Shown: positions 46,490-55,798 of the stretch, one piece after another
Numbering within the stretch: position 1 is the first letter of the stretch
Layout of the letters: each line of letters opens with the position of its first letter
NCBI RefSeq assembly: GCF_900187505.1
Contig: NZ_FYDL01000002.1
Coordinates: 124,001 to 188,000, forward strand
From: Pseudomonas sp. Irchel s3h17
Lineage (GTDB): Bacteria; Pseudomonadota; Gammaproteobacteria; Pseudomonadales; Pseudomonadaceae
Length of the DNA stretch: 64,000 nucleotides
Direction: 5' to 3'
Program-made: the position numbers and the translations under genes
Notes under the pieces: generated by a model
What the model was told of the DNA's origin: nothing
Seen by the model: the letters and a program-made list of their open reading frames with translations, nothing else
Databases searched by the model: none

Positions 46490-48801
46490 GCCCGCGCTCC
46501 TCCTATGAGCTCAACCACCGCGTCGAGCAGGGCATCGTCGTGGAAACTGGCCTTGGCTAGATAATAGTCGGCCCCCGCTTCCAGTCCACGACGCCGATCC
46601 TCTTCGCGATCCTTGTAGGACACCACCATGACCGGCAGCGATTGCAACCGGTTGTCGCGACGCAGCAGCGAGACCAGTTCGATCCCGTCCATGCGCGGCA
46701 TATCAATATCGGTAATCAGCAGGTCGAAGTCTTCGGAGCGCAGGGCGTTCCAGCCGTCCATGCCATCCACGGCAACCGCCACGTCATATCCCCGATTAAG
46801 CAGGAGCTTGCGCTGCAGTTCACGCACCGTCAGCGAATCGTCGACCACCAGGATCCGTTTGCGTGCCACTTGCGCCGCCTGCTGGCTGTGGCGTGCGATC
46901 CGCTCCAGGCGCCCGGTGTTGAGCAGTTTCTCCACCGAGCGCAGCATGTCTTCGACGTCGACAATCAACACCACCGAACCGTCATCGAGCAAGGCGCCGG
47001 CGGAGATATCCTGAACCTTGCCCAGGCGCTCATCCAGCGGCAGTACCACCAGGGTCCGCTCACCGATAAACCGCTCGACGGCCACGCCGTACACCGCATC
47101 CCGTTCGCGAATGACCACCACCTTGAGCGTTGCCGGGCTGGTCTGGCTCGCCGGTCGCTGCAGCAACTGACTGGCCGCGACCAAACCAACGTGCCGGCCT
47201 TCGTGCCAGAAGTGCTGGCGACCTTCCACCTGAACGATTTCGTCCGGTTCCAGGTCGCACATGCGCTCGATATGCGCCAACGGGAAGGCGTAGGCCTCTT
47301 CACCGACCTCCACCACCAAGCTGCGTACCACCGACAGCGTCAGCGGCACCTCAAGGTGGAAGTGACTGCCCTCGCCCGCTTTCTGCTCCAGCACCACCGC
47401 GCCCCGCAGCTGGCGGACCATGTGCTGAACCGCGTCCAGACCGACGCCGCGCCCCGACACCTCGGTGACGGTGTCGCGCAGGCTGAAGCCAGGCAGGAAC
47501 AGGAAGGTCAGCAGCTCCTCCTCACTCAGCTGTGCGGCGGTCTCGCTCGGCGACAACTGACGCTCGACAATGCTGCGCCGGACCCGCTCCAGGTCCACGC
47601 CATTGCCGTCATCGCTCAACTCCAGCACCAGCAAACCCGCCTGGTGGGAGGCGCGCAAGCGAATCAAGCCTTCGGCCGGCTTGCCGGCCAGCAACCGCTG
47701 CTCGGGCATTTCGATGCCGTGATCGACAGCGTTACGCAATAAATGGGTCAGCGGGGCTTCCAGCTTTTCCAGGACGTCGCGGTCGACCTGGGTTTTCTCC
47801 CCGTCGATCTCCAACCGGACCTGCTTGCCCAGGCTGCGGCCCAGGTCACGCACCATCCGCGCCTGGCCAGTGAGCACATCGGCAAACGGCCGCATGCGAC
47901 AGGCCAACGCCGTGTCATACAAGACCTGGGCGCGCTGGCTGGCCTGCCAGGCGAACTCATCGAGTTCGGCCGTTTTCTCGGCCAGCAGTTGCTGGGACTC
48001 GGCCAGCAGCCGCCGCGCATCGTCGAGTGCCTCTTGCGCCTCAAGGCCCAGGGCCTGTTCTTTGAGGTGGACGTTGAGGTTTTCGAGGGCTCGCAGGCTA
48101 TTGTTCTGTATGCGCTTGAGGCGCTGCATCGTCGACAGGTAGGGTTTCAGGCGCTGGGTTTCCACCAGCGACTTGCTCGACAGGTCGAGCAGGCTGTTCA
48201 GGCGTTCGGCCGTGACCCGCAATACGCGCTCGCCACTCTCGGTGACGCGCTTGGTCTTGTGCACAGCCTCCGCCGGCGTGGCCAGCAATGACGCGGTGTC
48301 TGGCGACTCCATCGTTGGCGCTGGCGGCGCTGGAGGGTCGAGTTGCAACTCGGCCATCGGCGCAGTGGCGGATAACAGAGTTTGCGCCATGACCGGCGCC
48401 GCAACCGCAGCGGGGTCAAGCAACCGGCCCATCAACGCCACGTAGCCATCAATGTCGTTCGGTCCGGTGTTGGCGCTGCCCGGCGTGGCAATGCGCATCA
48501 ACAGATCGGTACCTTGCAGCAAGGCATCGATGTGCTCCGGATGCAGGAACAGTCGCCCCTCCTGGGCACTGACCAGGCAATCTTCCATGACGTGGGCAAC
48601 GCTGACCCCGGCATCCACCCCGACAATCCGCGCGGCGCCCTTGAGCGAATGGGCCGCGCGCATGCAGGCTTCCAGATGATCGGCCTGGGTCGGGTCGCGC
48701 TCCAGCGCCAGCAGGCCGGCGCTGAGGACCTGGGTCTGGGCTTCGGCCTCGAGACTGAACAGCTCCAGCAATGAGGCGTCGCGCATTTGATCTGGGGTCA
48801 T
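46486..48801 (-). CDS. wspE: WspE hybrid CheA-type histidine kinase
   Basis: This 771-residue kinase has an N-terminal Hpt domain with the phospho-accepting histidine in MRAAHSLKGAARI (H51). A long helical region, an ATPase domain (HLLRNAVDHGIEMPEQR; SGRGVGLDAVQHMV), a CheW-like regulatory domain and a C-terminal receiver (ILVVDDSLTVRELQRKLL; LLITDIDMPRMDGIE) follow. It phosphorylates WspR and WspF. Four-base overlaps link it to both neighbours. Confidence 0.95.
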   Translation of the reverse strand: MTPDQMRDASLLELFSLEAEAQTQVLSAGLLALERDPTQADHLEACMRAAHSLKGAARIVGVDAGVSVAHVMEDCLVSAQEGRLFLHPEHIDALLQGTDLLMRIATPGSANTGPNDIDGYVALMGRLLDPAAVAAPVMAQTLLSATAPMAELQLDPPAPPAPTMESPDTASLLATPAEAVHKTKRVTESGERVLRVTAERLNSLLDLSSKSLVETQRLKPYLSTMQRLKRIQNNSLRALENLNVHLKEQALGLEAQEALDDARRLLAESQQLLAEKTAELDEFAWQASQRAQVLYDTALACRMRPFADVLTGQARMVRDLGRSLGKQVRLEIDGEKTQVDRDVLEKLEAPLTHLLRNAVDHGIEMPEQRLLAGKPAEGLIRLRASHQAGLLVLELSDDGNGVDLERVRRSIVERQLSPSETAAQLSEEELLTFLFLPGFSLRDTVTEVSGRGVGLDAVQHMVRQLRGAVVLEQKAGEGSHFHLEVPLTLSVVRSLVVEVGEEAYAFPLAHIERMCDLEPDEIVQVEGRQHFWHEGRHVGLVAASQLLQRPASQTSPATLKVVVIRERDAVYGVAVERFIGERTLVVLPLDERLGKVQDISAGALLDDGSVVLIVDVEDMLRSVEKLLNTGRLERIARHSQQAAQVARKRILVVDDSLTVRELQRKLLLNRGYDVAVAVDGMDGWNALRSEDFDLLITDIDMPRMDGIELVSLLRRDNRLQSLPVMVVSYKDREEDRRRGLEAGADYYLAKASFHDDALLDAVVELIGGARA

Positions 48802-49481
48802 GTCAGGCTCCGGGTCACGGCGGACAACAACTGCTCTTCGTCCAGCCAGCGCAAACTATGGCCCTTGAACGGCAGCACGCCCCGGGTGTACTTGGCGCCG
48901 GCCTGCGGCCCCGAGCGGGAAGCGCGGTCGAGGATTCGCTCATCGATGGCGTGAATCCCGTCCACCTCATCCACCGGTACCACCACCGGGCCACCGTGTG
49001 CCGCGATGATCAGCATGCGCGGCATGACCCGTGCGGTTGATGCCACGCCCGCGGTGACTTCCAGCTCCAGCAACTGCACCAGCGACAGGCAGGCCACCAG
49101 CGCACCGCGCACATTGGCAACCCCCATCAGGGCCCGCGAACGTTGATGGGGCAAGGAATGAATCGCCTGCAAGGGCGCCACTTCCACCAGGCTGCGGGTG
49201 CTCAGCGCCAGCCATTCTTCGCCCAGGCGGAACATCAGCAACGAACGCGTGACGACATCCGCCTCGACGGTGGCAGACGAATGGGCCTCATCGTCTTGCT
49301 GCAGGGCATAACGATCCAGCAACCGCGTAGCCGCAGCGGAGTACACCGCACAGTTACGGCAATGAATATGTTCGGACAGCAATGGGCAGGACTTGTCGCC
49401 GTGAATACCGATGCGGTTCCAGCAGTCGTCGATGGCCTGGGCATCTTCATGGGTCACGTTCAATGAAACAGAACCGGTCAT
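48798..49481 (-). CDS. wspD: WspD CheW-like coupling protein
   Basis: This 227-residue coupling protein has a CheW domain in the C-terminal two thirds (LLMFRLGEEWLALSTRSLVE, MGVANVRGALVACLSL). The N-terminal extension of about 75 residues contains clustered cysteines (CPLLSEHIHCRNCAVY). The Cys/His cluster could bind a metal or cofactor; this is inference. It overlaps wspE and wspC by four bases each. Confidence 0.93.
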   Translation of the reverse strand: MTGSVSLNVTHEDAQAIDDCWNRIGIHGDKSCPLLSEHIHCRNCAVYSAAATRLLDRYALQQDDEAHSSATVEADVVTRSLLMFRLGEEWLALSTRSLVEVAPLQAIHSLPHQRSRALMGVANVRGALVACLSLVQLLELEVTAGVASTARVMPRMLIIAAHGGPVVVPVDEVDGIHAIDERILDRASRSGPQAGAKYTRGVLPFKGHSLRWLDEEQLLSAVTRSLT

Positions 49482-50758
49482 CGTTTACGCTCACTGTCAG
49501 CGGTACGTTCGTTGCGGGCGGCACGCTCCTGCAAGCGACGGGCGCCCGCCGCATCGCCCTGGGACGCCAGCAATGCCGCCAGGTGCATCAAGGTCTCCGG
49601 GTGTTGCGGCTCCAGGTACAACGCCTTGCGGTAGTAACCCTGGGCTTCCAGCACGCTGCCGGCGACATCGCTGAGCAGCCCCAGCCAATAGAACACCTGC
49701 GCCACCGGCCCGTGGCCACGTAAATAGTCTTCGCAAGCCGCTCGCGCCTCGAGGCTCTTGCCTTCGTTGGCCAGGGTCGCAATGTTTGCCAACAGCACTG
49801 CGGCATCAGTGCTCGGCGTTTTATCAAAGCTACGCGGTGCCGCAGGTGCAGGAGCTTGCGTAGCGAAAGGGCGACTGCGAACCGTCGGCGGCGCAGTGTT
49901 ACGCACAGGCAAACTGACCGGCAGCGGTGGCGCGATAAAGGTCGGCGGCTCAGGTGTAGGGGCACTGTGACGACTGAAGGCAAACGACTGGGCGATCCCG
50001 ATCGAGCGCATGCCCAGGCGCCCCAGCAGGCTGCCTTCGGCCGGACCGATAAACAGCACGCCGTCCTCATGGGTCAGGCGCTTGAGCACTTGAAAAACCT
50101 GCTGCTGGGTGGGCTGATCGAAATAGATCAGCAGATTGCGGCAAAACACGAAGTCATAGGGCGCTTCATCGGCCAGCAGCGTCGGGTCCAGCAGATTCCC
50201 CACTTGCAGGCGCACTTGCTCGCGCACCCGCTCACTGAGGTGATAGCGCTCGCCTTCGACAGTGAAATGTCGCTCGCGAAAATCCATGGGCTGCCCACGA
50301 AAGGAGTTCCTGGTGTAGCACGCATGCTTGGCTCGCTCGACCGACAACGGGCTGACATCCAGGCCTTCGACCTTGAACTGATGGGGCGCAAGCCCGGTAT
50401 CGAGCAACGCCATGGCGATCGAGTACGGCTCCTCGCCGGTGGAGCACGGCAAGCTGAGAATCCGCAACGCGCGCATGCCCTTGATCTCGGCCAGGCGCTT
50501 GGTCGCCAGCCTGACCAGGGTGGCAAAGGACTCCGGGTAGCGGAAAAACCAGGTTTCGGGAACGATCACCGCTTCGATCAGCGCTTGCTGTTCCTCGCGC
50601 GAACCTTGCAGGTGGTGCCAGTATTCATCGGAGGTTTCCACCTGTTGCGCTGCCGTGCGCTGGCGTACCGCGCGCTCGATGATCGCCGGCCCGACCGAGC
50701 TCACGTCCAGGCCGATGCGCTCCTTGAGGAAGTCGAAAAAACGCTGGTCGCTGCTCAT
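49478..50758 (-). CDS. wspC: WspC CheR-type methyltransferase with TPR tail
   Basis: This 426-residue protein has an N-terminal CheR domain (SLPCSTGEEPYSIAMALL; FCRNLLIYFDQPTQQQVF) that methylates WspA glutamates with SAM. A proline-rich linker and a C-terminal tetratricopeptide region (residues about 345-415) follow. The frame runs past the ATG at 50758, but that start (MSSDQRFFDFLKERIGLD) matches homologues and overlaps the wspB stop by 4 bases. Confidence 0.94.
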   Translation of the reverse strand: MSSDQRFFDFLKERIGLDVSSVGPAIIERAVRQRTAAQQVETSDEYWHHLQGSREEQQALIEAVIVPETWFFRYPESFATLVRLATKRLAEIKGMRALRILSLPCSTGEEPYSIAMALLDTGLAPHQFKVEGLDVSPLSVERAKHACYTRNSFRGQPMDFRERHFTVEGERYHLSERVREQVRLQVGNLLDPTLLADEAPYDFVFCRNLLIYFDQPTQQQVFQVLKRLTHEDGVLFIGPAEGSLLGRLGMRSIGIAQSFAFSRHSAPTPEPPTFIAPPLPVSLPVRNTAPPTVRSRPFATQAPAPAAPRSFDKTPSTDAAVLLANIATLANEGKSLEARAACEDYLRGHGPVAQVFYWLGLLSDVAGSVLEAQGYYRKALYLEPQHPETLMHLAALLASQGDAAGARRLQERAARNERTADSERKR

Positions 50759-51291
50759 GCGCCCTCCTCGAGCATCGCCAGATCCAGAGGGGGCGATGGA
50801 AACAGCAGCGCCCGCACCTGCGCGTCCAGCAGGTCCGCCACCCGCACCCATTGCAACAACCCCCGGGCATCTTCGCGCACTGGCCCCAGATACGGCGCCT
50901 GGCGGTTGTCCAGGCCATAGGGCTGGAACTCCTCGGGATCGCACCGCAGGGTATCGGTGGCCTGTTCAAGAATCAGACCCAGCAGTTGCGCGGGTTCCGT
51001 CTCGTCCGGCCGATAGTGCACCAACACCAGGCGCGTACTGGTGCGTGCCTGGGCCGGCTGGCCGAACGCCAGGGCGCCCACATCGATCACCGGCACGATC
51101 AGGCCGCGATAGGCAAACACGCCGGCGACCCACGGCGGGGTCCTGGCAATGGGTTTGAGCGGCAGGCAGGGCAGCACTTCAGCCACCTCCACCGCTTGCA
51201 CGGCATAACGCTCCTCACCGATGCGAAACACCAGGAACAGCGACTGCTTCGGTGCCACGCCAGTGCCCCGCTTGACCACGAGCTCGCTCAT
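50755..51291 (-). CDS. wspB: WspB CheW-like coupling protein
   Basis: This 178-residue single CheW domain (FLVFRIGEERYAVQAVEVAE; WVAGVFAYRGLIVPVIDV) couples the WspA receptor to WspE. Its ATG overlaps the wspA stop by one base. The protein is the simpler of the two coupling proteins in the operon. Confidence 0.94.
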   Translation of the reverse strand: MSELVVKRGTGVAPKQSLFLVFRIGEERYAVQAVEVAEVLPCLPLKPIARTPPWVAGVFAYRGLIVPVIDVGALAFGQPAQARTSTRLVLVHYRPDETEPAQLLGLILEQATDTLRCDPEEFQPYGLDNRQAPYLGPVREDARGLLQWVRVADLLDAQVRALLFPSPPLDLAMLEEGA

Positions 51292-52913
51292 CAGACTTTG
51301 AATCGCGAGACGCCGCTGCGCAGCCCGACGGCCACCTGGCTCAGCTCGTCGATGGCGAAACTGGCCTGACGCAGGGACTCGACCGTCTGGCCGCTGGCAT
51401 CGCCCAACTGCACCAGCGCATGATTGATCTGCTCGGCACCCGTGGCCTGGGCCTGCATGCCTTCGTTGACCATCAACACCCGAGGCGCCAGCGCCTGGAC
51501 CTGATGAATGATCTGCGACAACTGCTCGCCGACCTGCTGCACTTCGGACATGCCACGGCGCACTTCTTCGGAGAACTTGTCCATCCCCATCACACCGGCC
51601 GACACCGCGGACTGGATCTCGCGCACCATTTGCTCGATGTCATAGGTCGCGACAGCGGTCTGGTCGGCCAGGCGCCGGACTTCGGTGGCCACTACGGCAA
51701 AACCGCGTCCGTATTCACCGGCCTTTTCCGCTTCGATCGCCGCGTTGAGCGACAGCAGGTTGGTCTGGTCGGCGACTTTGACGATAGTCACCACCACCTG
51801 ATTGATGTTGCCGGCCTTCTCGTTGAGGATCGCCAGCTTGGCGTTGACCAGGTCGGCGGCGCCCATCACCGAATGCATGGTGTCTTCCATGCGCGCCAGC
51901 CCTTGCTGACCGGAACCGGCCAGTACCGAAGCCTGGTCGGCCGCCGTGGACACCTCGGTCATGGTGCGCACCAGGTCACGGGAGGTCGCGGCGATTTCCC
52001 GCGAGGTGGCGCCGATTTCCGTGGTGGTCGCGGCGGTCTCGGTGGCGGTGGCCTGCTGTTGCTTGGACGTCGCGGCAATTTCCGTCACCGAGGTGGTGAC
52101 CTGTACCGAGGAGCGCTGTGCCTGGGACACCAGTGAGGTCAACTCGGTCATCATGTCGTTGAAACCGGCTTCCACCGCCCCGAATTCGTCTTTGCGATCC
52201 AGGTTCAGGCGATTGCTCAGGTCTCCGGTGCGCATGGTTTCGAGGATATTCACGATGCGGTTCATCGGCGACATGATCGCGCGCATCAGCAGCAGACCGC
52301 AGAGCCCAGCGACGAAGATCGCCACCAGCAGCGACAGGCCCATGCTGATTTTTGCCGCGAACACGGCATCGTCGATGGCCGCCGTGGCATGGTCGGCCAC
52401 GACCTTGTTCTCGCCGATGATCTCATTGAGCTTCACACGACCTGCAGTCCAGGCCGGCGTCAGTTGTTCGGTGAACATTTTGGTCGCTTCGGCTTCCTGG
52501 TTGTTCCTATGCAACTCCAGGACCGAAGCCAGAATGATGGCGTAGTTCTGGTGCGCCTTCTCGAACAAGTCGAATTCCTTGCGGTCCTCGTTGCCATGAA
52601 TGGTGGCGGCGTAGTCAGCCATCAGCGTTTGAAGATGCTGCTCATAGGACTTGAATTCAGCGATATTTTCCGCGGTGACGCCCTGGCCTTCCTCCAGGCC
52701 CAGCATTTTCTGAGTCTGCAAATAACTGTCGACCCAGGCGCTGCGAATCATCGAACTGTAATAAAGCCCGGGCACCGCCTCGTCACGCACGCTGTTTTCA
52801 CTGGCCTCGATCTTCAGCAACCGTGAATAGGAGACAACAACCATCAGGAACATGATGGTGATGATCACCGCAAAACTCGCCAATATGCGTTGGCGTAACG
52901 TCCAGTTCTTCAC
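51291..52913 (-). CDS. wspA: WspA methyl-accepting receptor
   Basis: This 540-residue receptor has transmembrane helix 1 near residues 12-32 and a four-helix periplasmic domain. The second membrane helix lies near residues 190-212, followed by a HAMP domain and a long coiled-coil signalling domain with the conserved tip (GEYGRGFAVVATEVRRLADQ). It senses surface contact or envelope stress in relatives. The start is GTG at 52913, with AGGAC six bases upstream (VKNWTLRQRILASF); the longer frame lacks a ribosome-binding site. It is the first gene of the Wsp operon. Confidence 0.94.
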   Translation of the reverse strand: MKNWTLRQRILASFAVIITIMFLMVVVSYSRLLKIEASENSVRDEAVPGLYYSSMIRSAWVDSYLQTQKMLGLEEGQGVTAENIAEFKSYEQHLQTLMADYAATIHGNEDRKEFDLFEKAHQNYAIILASVLELHRNNQEAEATKMFTEQLTPAWTAGRVKLNEIIGENKVVADHATAAIDDAVFAAKISMGLSLLVAIFVAGLCGLLLMRAIMSPMNRIVNILETMRTGDLSNRLNLDRKDEFGAVEAGFNDMMTELTSLVSQAQRSSVQVTTSVTEIAATSKQQQATATETAATTTEIGATSREIAATSRDLVRTMTEVSTAADQASVLAGSGQQGLARMEDTMHSVMGAADLVNAKLAILNEKAGNINQVVVTIVKVADQTNLLSLNAAIEAEKAGEYGRGFAVVATEVRRLADQTAVATYDIEQMVREIQSAVSAGVMGMDKFSEEVRRGMSEVQQVGEQLSQIIHQVQALAPRVLMVNEGMQAQATGAEQINHALVQLGDASGQTVESLRQASFAIDELSQVAVGLRSGVSRFKV

Positions 52914-52945
52914 AGTCAGTCCTCGGGGCCATTCAAATGCTGGGG

Positions 52946-52973
52946 AGTATAGCCGAGGGCGCACCACGAATAA
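52946..52973 (-). promoter_or_regulatory. Candidate sigma-70 promoter of the wsp operon
   Basis: On the minus strand TTATTC and TATACT are 16 bases apart (52968-52973 and 52946-52951), about 30 bases ahead of the wspA GTG. The -10 hexamer matches consensus at five of six positions; the -35 is weaker. Confidence 0.5.
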
Positions 52974-53163
52974 TCAGCGGTTGCGCACTGCGTCTCATCC
53001 CGGGCGAAAACCCTTGAATGCACCGGGACGGCTACTCTCCGCCAGACAAGCCACGAGCTACCAGCGATAGTTGTGTAGAAACAGGCCGTGGATTGGCCAT
53101 TGAGGACGGCATCCCCCAATGGCCACGCCTCCGACGTGCAGTGAGCTCAGGCAGGCACGGCCG

Positions 53164-53850
53164 TCAGGCCTGCGCCAGGCGCACCTGCCGCTCCAGTTCG
53201 GCCTTGAGCCCCGGTTCCAGCTTGAGCTGGCGTGCCAGTTCGTCGAGGTAGGATTTTTCCATGAAGCTCTCTTCGTCCACCATCATCACACTGGCGATGT
53301 ACATCTCGGCCGCCATTTCCGGGGTGCTGGCGGCGCGCGCGACGTCGGCCGGGTCGAGTGGCTTGTTGAGTTCGGCGTGCAGCCAGTGCTGCAGCGCCTG
53401 ATCGTTGTCCAGCCGGGTGAATTCGCCTTCGATCAGCGCACGCTCGCGCTCGTCGACATGACCATCGGCCTTGGCCGCCGCCACCAGCGCCTTGAGGATG
53501 GCCTGGCTGTGCTCCTCGACCTGCGCGGGCGGCAAGCGGTCAAGGGTTTGTGGTGCGGAGAGTGGCGCCGTGCCCTGCTGGGCCTGCCAATTGCCATAAG
53601 CCTTGTAGGCCACGACGCCCAAGGCCGCGAGACCACCATAGGTCACCGCCTTTCCGCCATATTTACGAGCCTTCTTGCTGCCCAGCAGCAGGCCCATGGC
53701 ACCGGCGGCCAACGCACCGCCGGTAGCGCCGGACAACAGACTGCTCAATCCGCTCGAGCCTGAGGCGTTACGCTGAGGGGTGCCGGTCTTGTTCTGCAAC
53801 ATCTCCTGACCGGACTTGAGTAGCTGATCGAGCAAACCACGGGTGTTCAT
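53164..53850 (-). CDS. DUF533 family protein (YebE-like, TerB fold)
   Basis: This 228-residue protein has a low-complexity glycine/serine N-terminus and a membrane-like GLSSLLSGATGGALAAGAMG segment (residues about 33-53). A second short hydrophobic stretch, then a TerB-like helical domain (ALVAAAKADGHVDERERALI, ELARQLKLEPGLKAELERQV) follow. YebE of E. coli is an inner-membrane protein of unknown role, induced by envelope stress. A strong GGAGG precedes the ATG. It stands alone on the minus strand. Confidence 0.85.
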   Translation of the reverse strand: MNTRGLLDQLLKSGQEMLQNKTGTPQRNASGSSGLSSLLSGATGGALAAGAMGLLLGSKKARKYGGKAVTYGGLAALGVVAYKAYGNWQAQQGTAPLSAPQTLDRLPPAQVEEHSQAILKALVAAAKADGHVDERERALIEGEFTRLDNDQALQHWLHAELNKPLDPADVARAASTPEMAAEMYIASVMMVDEESFMEKSYLDELARQLKLEPGLKAELERQVRLAQA

Positions 53851-54044
53851 GTGCAGCCTCCAGAAAAAAGACGTTACCGAATAAATAGGGTCGCCAGTCT
53901 AGATCTAAAGTGCCCGGGGCTTGGCAGCGAGAGTGCTTCAAAATGTTGTGAAAAACACGGCAGGGCGACATCACCAGGCCATGAGCCGAAGCACGCTTCG
54001 GTGCCTGGTGAATGCCGCCCCGGCCACACTGCAATTGACGGGAT

Positions 54045-54070
54045 GCCGGACGCCCCGAAGGGGCGCCGGC
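54045..54070 (-). terminator. Strong hairpin after the acyl-CoA ligase gene
   Basis: GCCGG-a-CGCCCC (54045-54056) pairs with GGGGCG-CCGGC (54060-54070) around GAA. It lies 22 bases past the ligase stop on the minus strand. It has no clear U-run but probably ends the six-gene block. Confidence 0.55.
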
Positions 54071-54092
54071 AATCACCGGGTTGACGCAGGGT

Positions 54093-55748
54093 TCACTGGT
54101 CCTGGCGGGCCAGTTCCTCTTGCCGGATAAGGCGCTTGTTGATCTTGCCGACACTGGTCTTGGGGATATCGTCCACGATCCTGATCTGCTTGGGGATCGC
54201 CCACTTGTTGATGCGCCCACTCTCGACATAGTGATGCAGGTGGACCTCCAACTGCTCGGGCGCAATATCTTCACCGGGCACACCCACTACCAGGGCAATC
54301 GGCCGCTCCCCCCACTGCGGGTCAGGAATGCCAACCACCGCGACCGACGCAACCGCCGGGTGCTCACTGATCAGGCTTTCCAGTTCCAGCGAGCTGATCC
54401 ACTCGCCCCCGGTCTTGATCACATCCTTAAGACGGTCCTTGATCTCCACCACGCCCAGCGCGTCGATCGAGGCGATGTCACCGGTATGCATCCAGCCGTT
54501 TTCCCAGAGCTGGGCGCCCTGCTCCGGCTCTTTCAGGTAACCCTGGGTCAGCCAGGGCGCACGCAACACAATCTCGCCCTGGGATTCGCCATCGTGAGGT
54601 GCCTCGTTACCGAAGGCATCGATGATTTTCATCTCGACCATCGGCACCGCCACCCCGGTCTTGATCCGGGCAGCCACCTGGTCCTGCGCGCTTTGCGCGG
54701 ATTCCGGCTCACGCAAGTGCGTGAGGCAAATCAACGGACAGGTCTCGGACATGCCATAGCCACTATGGACCAGCATGCCTTTTGCCGTCGCCTGGGCAGC
54801 GACGCCATGGGTCAGGGCACTGCCACCCAGGAGCAACTTCCAACCCGTGAAGTCAGCCTGCGTCGCTTCCTTGCAATCGAGGATCATCTGCAGAATCGTC
54901 GGCACGCAATGGGAAAAGGTGACCTTCTCATCGCGGTGCAGCCTGACCAGGCTGTTGGGTTCATAGCGGCCCGGGTAAACCTGCTTGATCCCCATCAGCG
55001 TTGCCACATACGGCACGCCCCAGGCGTGTACATGGAACATCGGCGTGATCGGCATGTACACGTCGTCCGAGCGCAACAACGGCAAGCCCTGGTACACGCC
55101 CAGGGTGCCCACGGCGTTCAGGGTATGCAGCACCAACTGGCGGTGGCTGAAATACACCCCCTTGGGGTTGCCCGTGGTGCCGGTGGTGTAGAACAGGGTC
55201 GCCACCGAGTTCTCGTCGAAGTCGGGGAAGTCGAAGTGCGGCTCACTCTTGGCCAGCAGCGCTTCATACTCACCCAGCACCGGTAACCCGGTGGCGGGTG
55301 CGCCGACGTCGCTGAGCTGGATAAAGCCTTTGACGGTCGTCAGCTCGCCATGAATCTGCTCCATCAACGGCAGGAAATCATCATGCACCAGCACCACGTC
55401 ATCCTCGGCGTGATTCATGGTGTAGAGCACCTGCTCGGGCGAGAGGCGGATGTTGACCGTGTGCAACACCGCACCAATCATCGGCACGGCAAAGAAACAC
55501 TCCAGGTAGCGGTGGCTGTCCCAATCGAGCAGGGCCACGGTATCCCCTGCCTTGACGCCGGCGTTGACCAGCGCATTGGCCAGGCGCCTGATCCGCTCAT
55601 TGAGCGTGCGGTAGTTGTAGCGCAGCTTGTCTGCATAGACGATCTCCTGCTCGGGCGCATAACGAGCCCCCGAAAGCAGCAGGCTTTTGATCAACAAGGG
55701 ATAGCTGTAAGCGCCTTCTGCGGGCGCGATTATTTTTGTTTTCGACAC
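54093..55748 (-). CDS. Fatty-acyl-CoA ligase (AMP-binding, medium/long chain type)
   Basis: This is a 551-residue adenylate-forming enzyme with the P-loop FYTTGTTGNPKGVYFSHRQ, the adenine region (SGYGMSETCPLICL), the hinge DRLKDVIKTGGEW and the catalytic lysine region KTSVGKINKRLIR. It activates a carboxylic acid as its CoA thioester. The start is GTG with GGAAG seven bases upstream. It lies 50 bp after the acyl-CoA dehydrogenase gene on the same strand. The substrate chain is not evident from sequence. Confidence 0.9.
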   Translation of the reverse strand: MSKTKIIAPAEGAYSYPLLIKSLLLSGARYAPEQEIVYADKLRYNYRTLNERIRRLANALVNAGVKAGDTVALLDWDSHRYLECFFAVPMIGAVLHTVNIRLSPEQVLYTMNHAEDDVVLVHDDFLPLMEQIHGELTTVKGFIQLSDVGAPATGLPVLGEYEALLAKSEPHFDFPDFDENSVATLFYTTGTTGNPKGVYFSHRQLVLHTLNAVGTLGVYQGLPLLRSDDVYMPITPMFHVHAWGVPYVATLMGIKQVYPGRYEPNSLVRLHRDEKVTFSHCVPTILQMILDCKEATQADFTGWKLLLGGSALTHGVAAQATAKGMLVHSGYGMSETCPLICLTHLREPESAQSAQDQVAARIKTGVAVPMVEMKIIDAFGNEAPHDGESQGEIVLRAPWLTQGYLKEPEQGAQLWENGWMHTGDIASIDALGVVEIKDRLKDVIKTGGEWISSLELESLISEHPAVASVAVVGIPDPQWGERPIALVVGVPGEDIAPEQLEVHLHHYVESGRINKWAIPKQIRIVDDIPKTSVGKINKRLIRQEELARQDQ

Positions 55749-55798
55749 GGTGGGGCTTCCTGATTCTGTAGGTTGCAGGTCGTCTGCGATACTCGGGC

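Noticed and set aside
46486..48801. Large plus-strand frames opposite the Wsp and efflux genes
   Set aside because: High-GC antisense frames; they lack family motifs and start signals, while the minus-strand frames match known proteins along their length.
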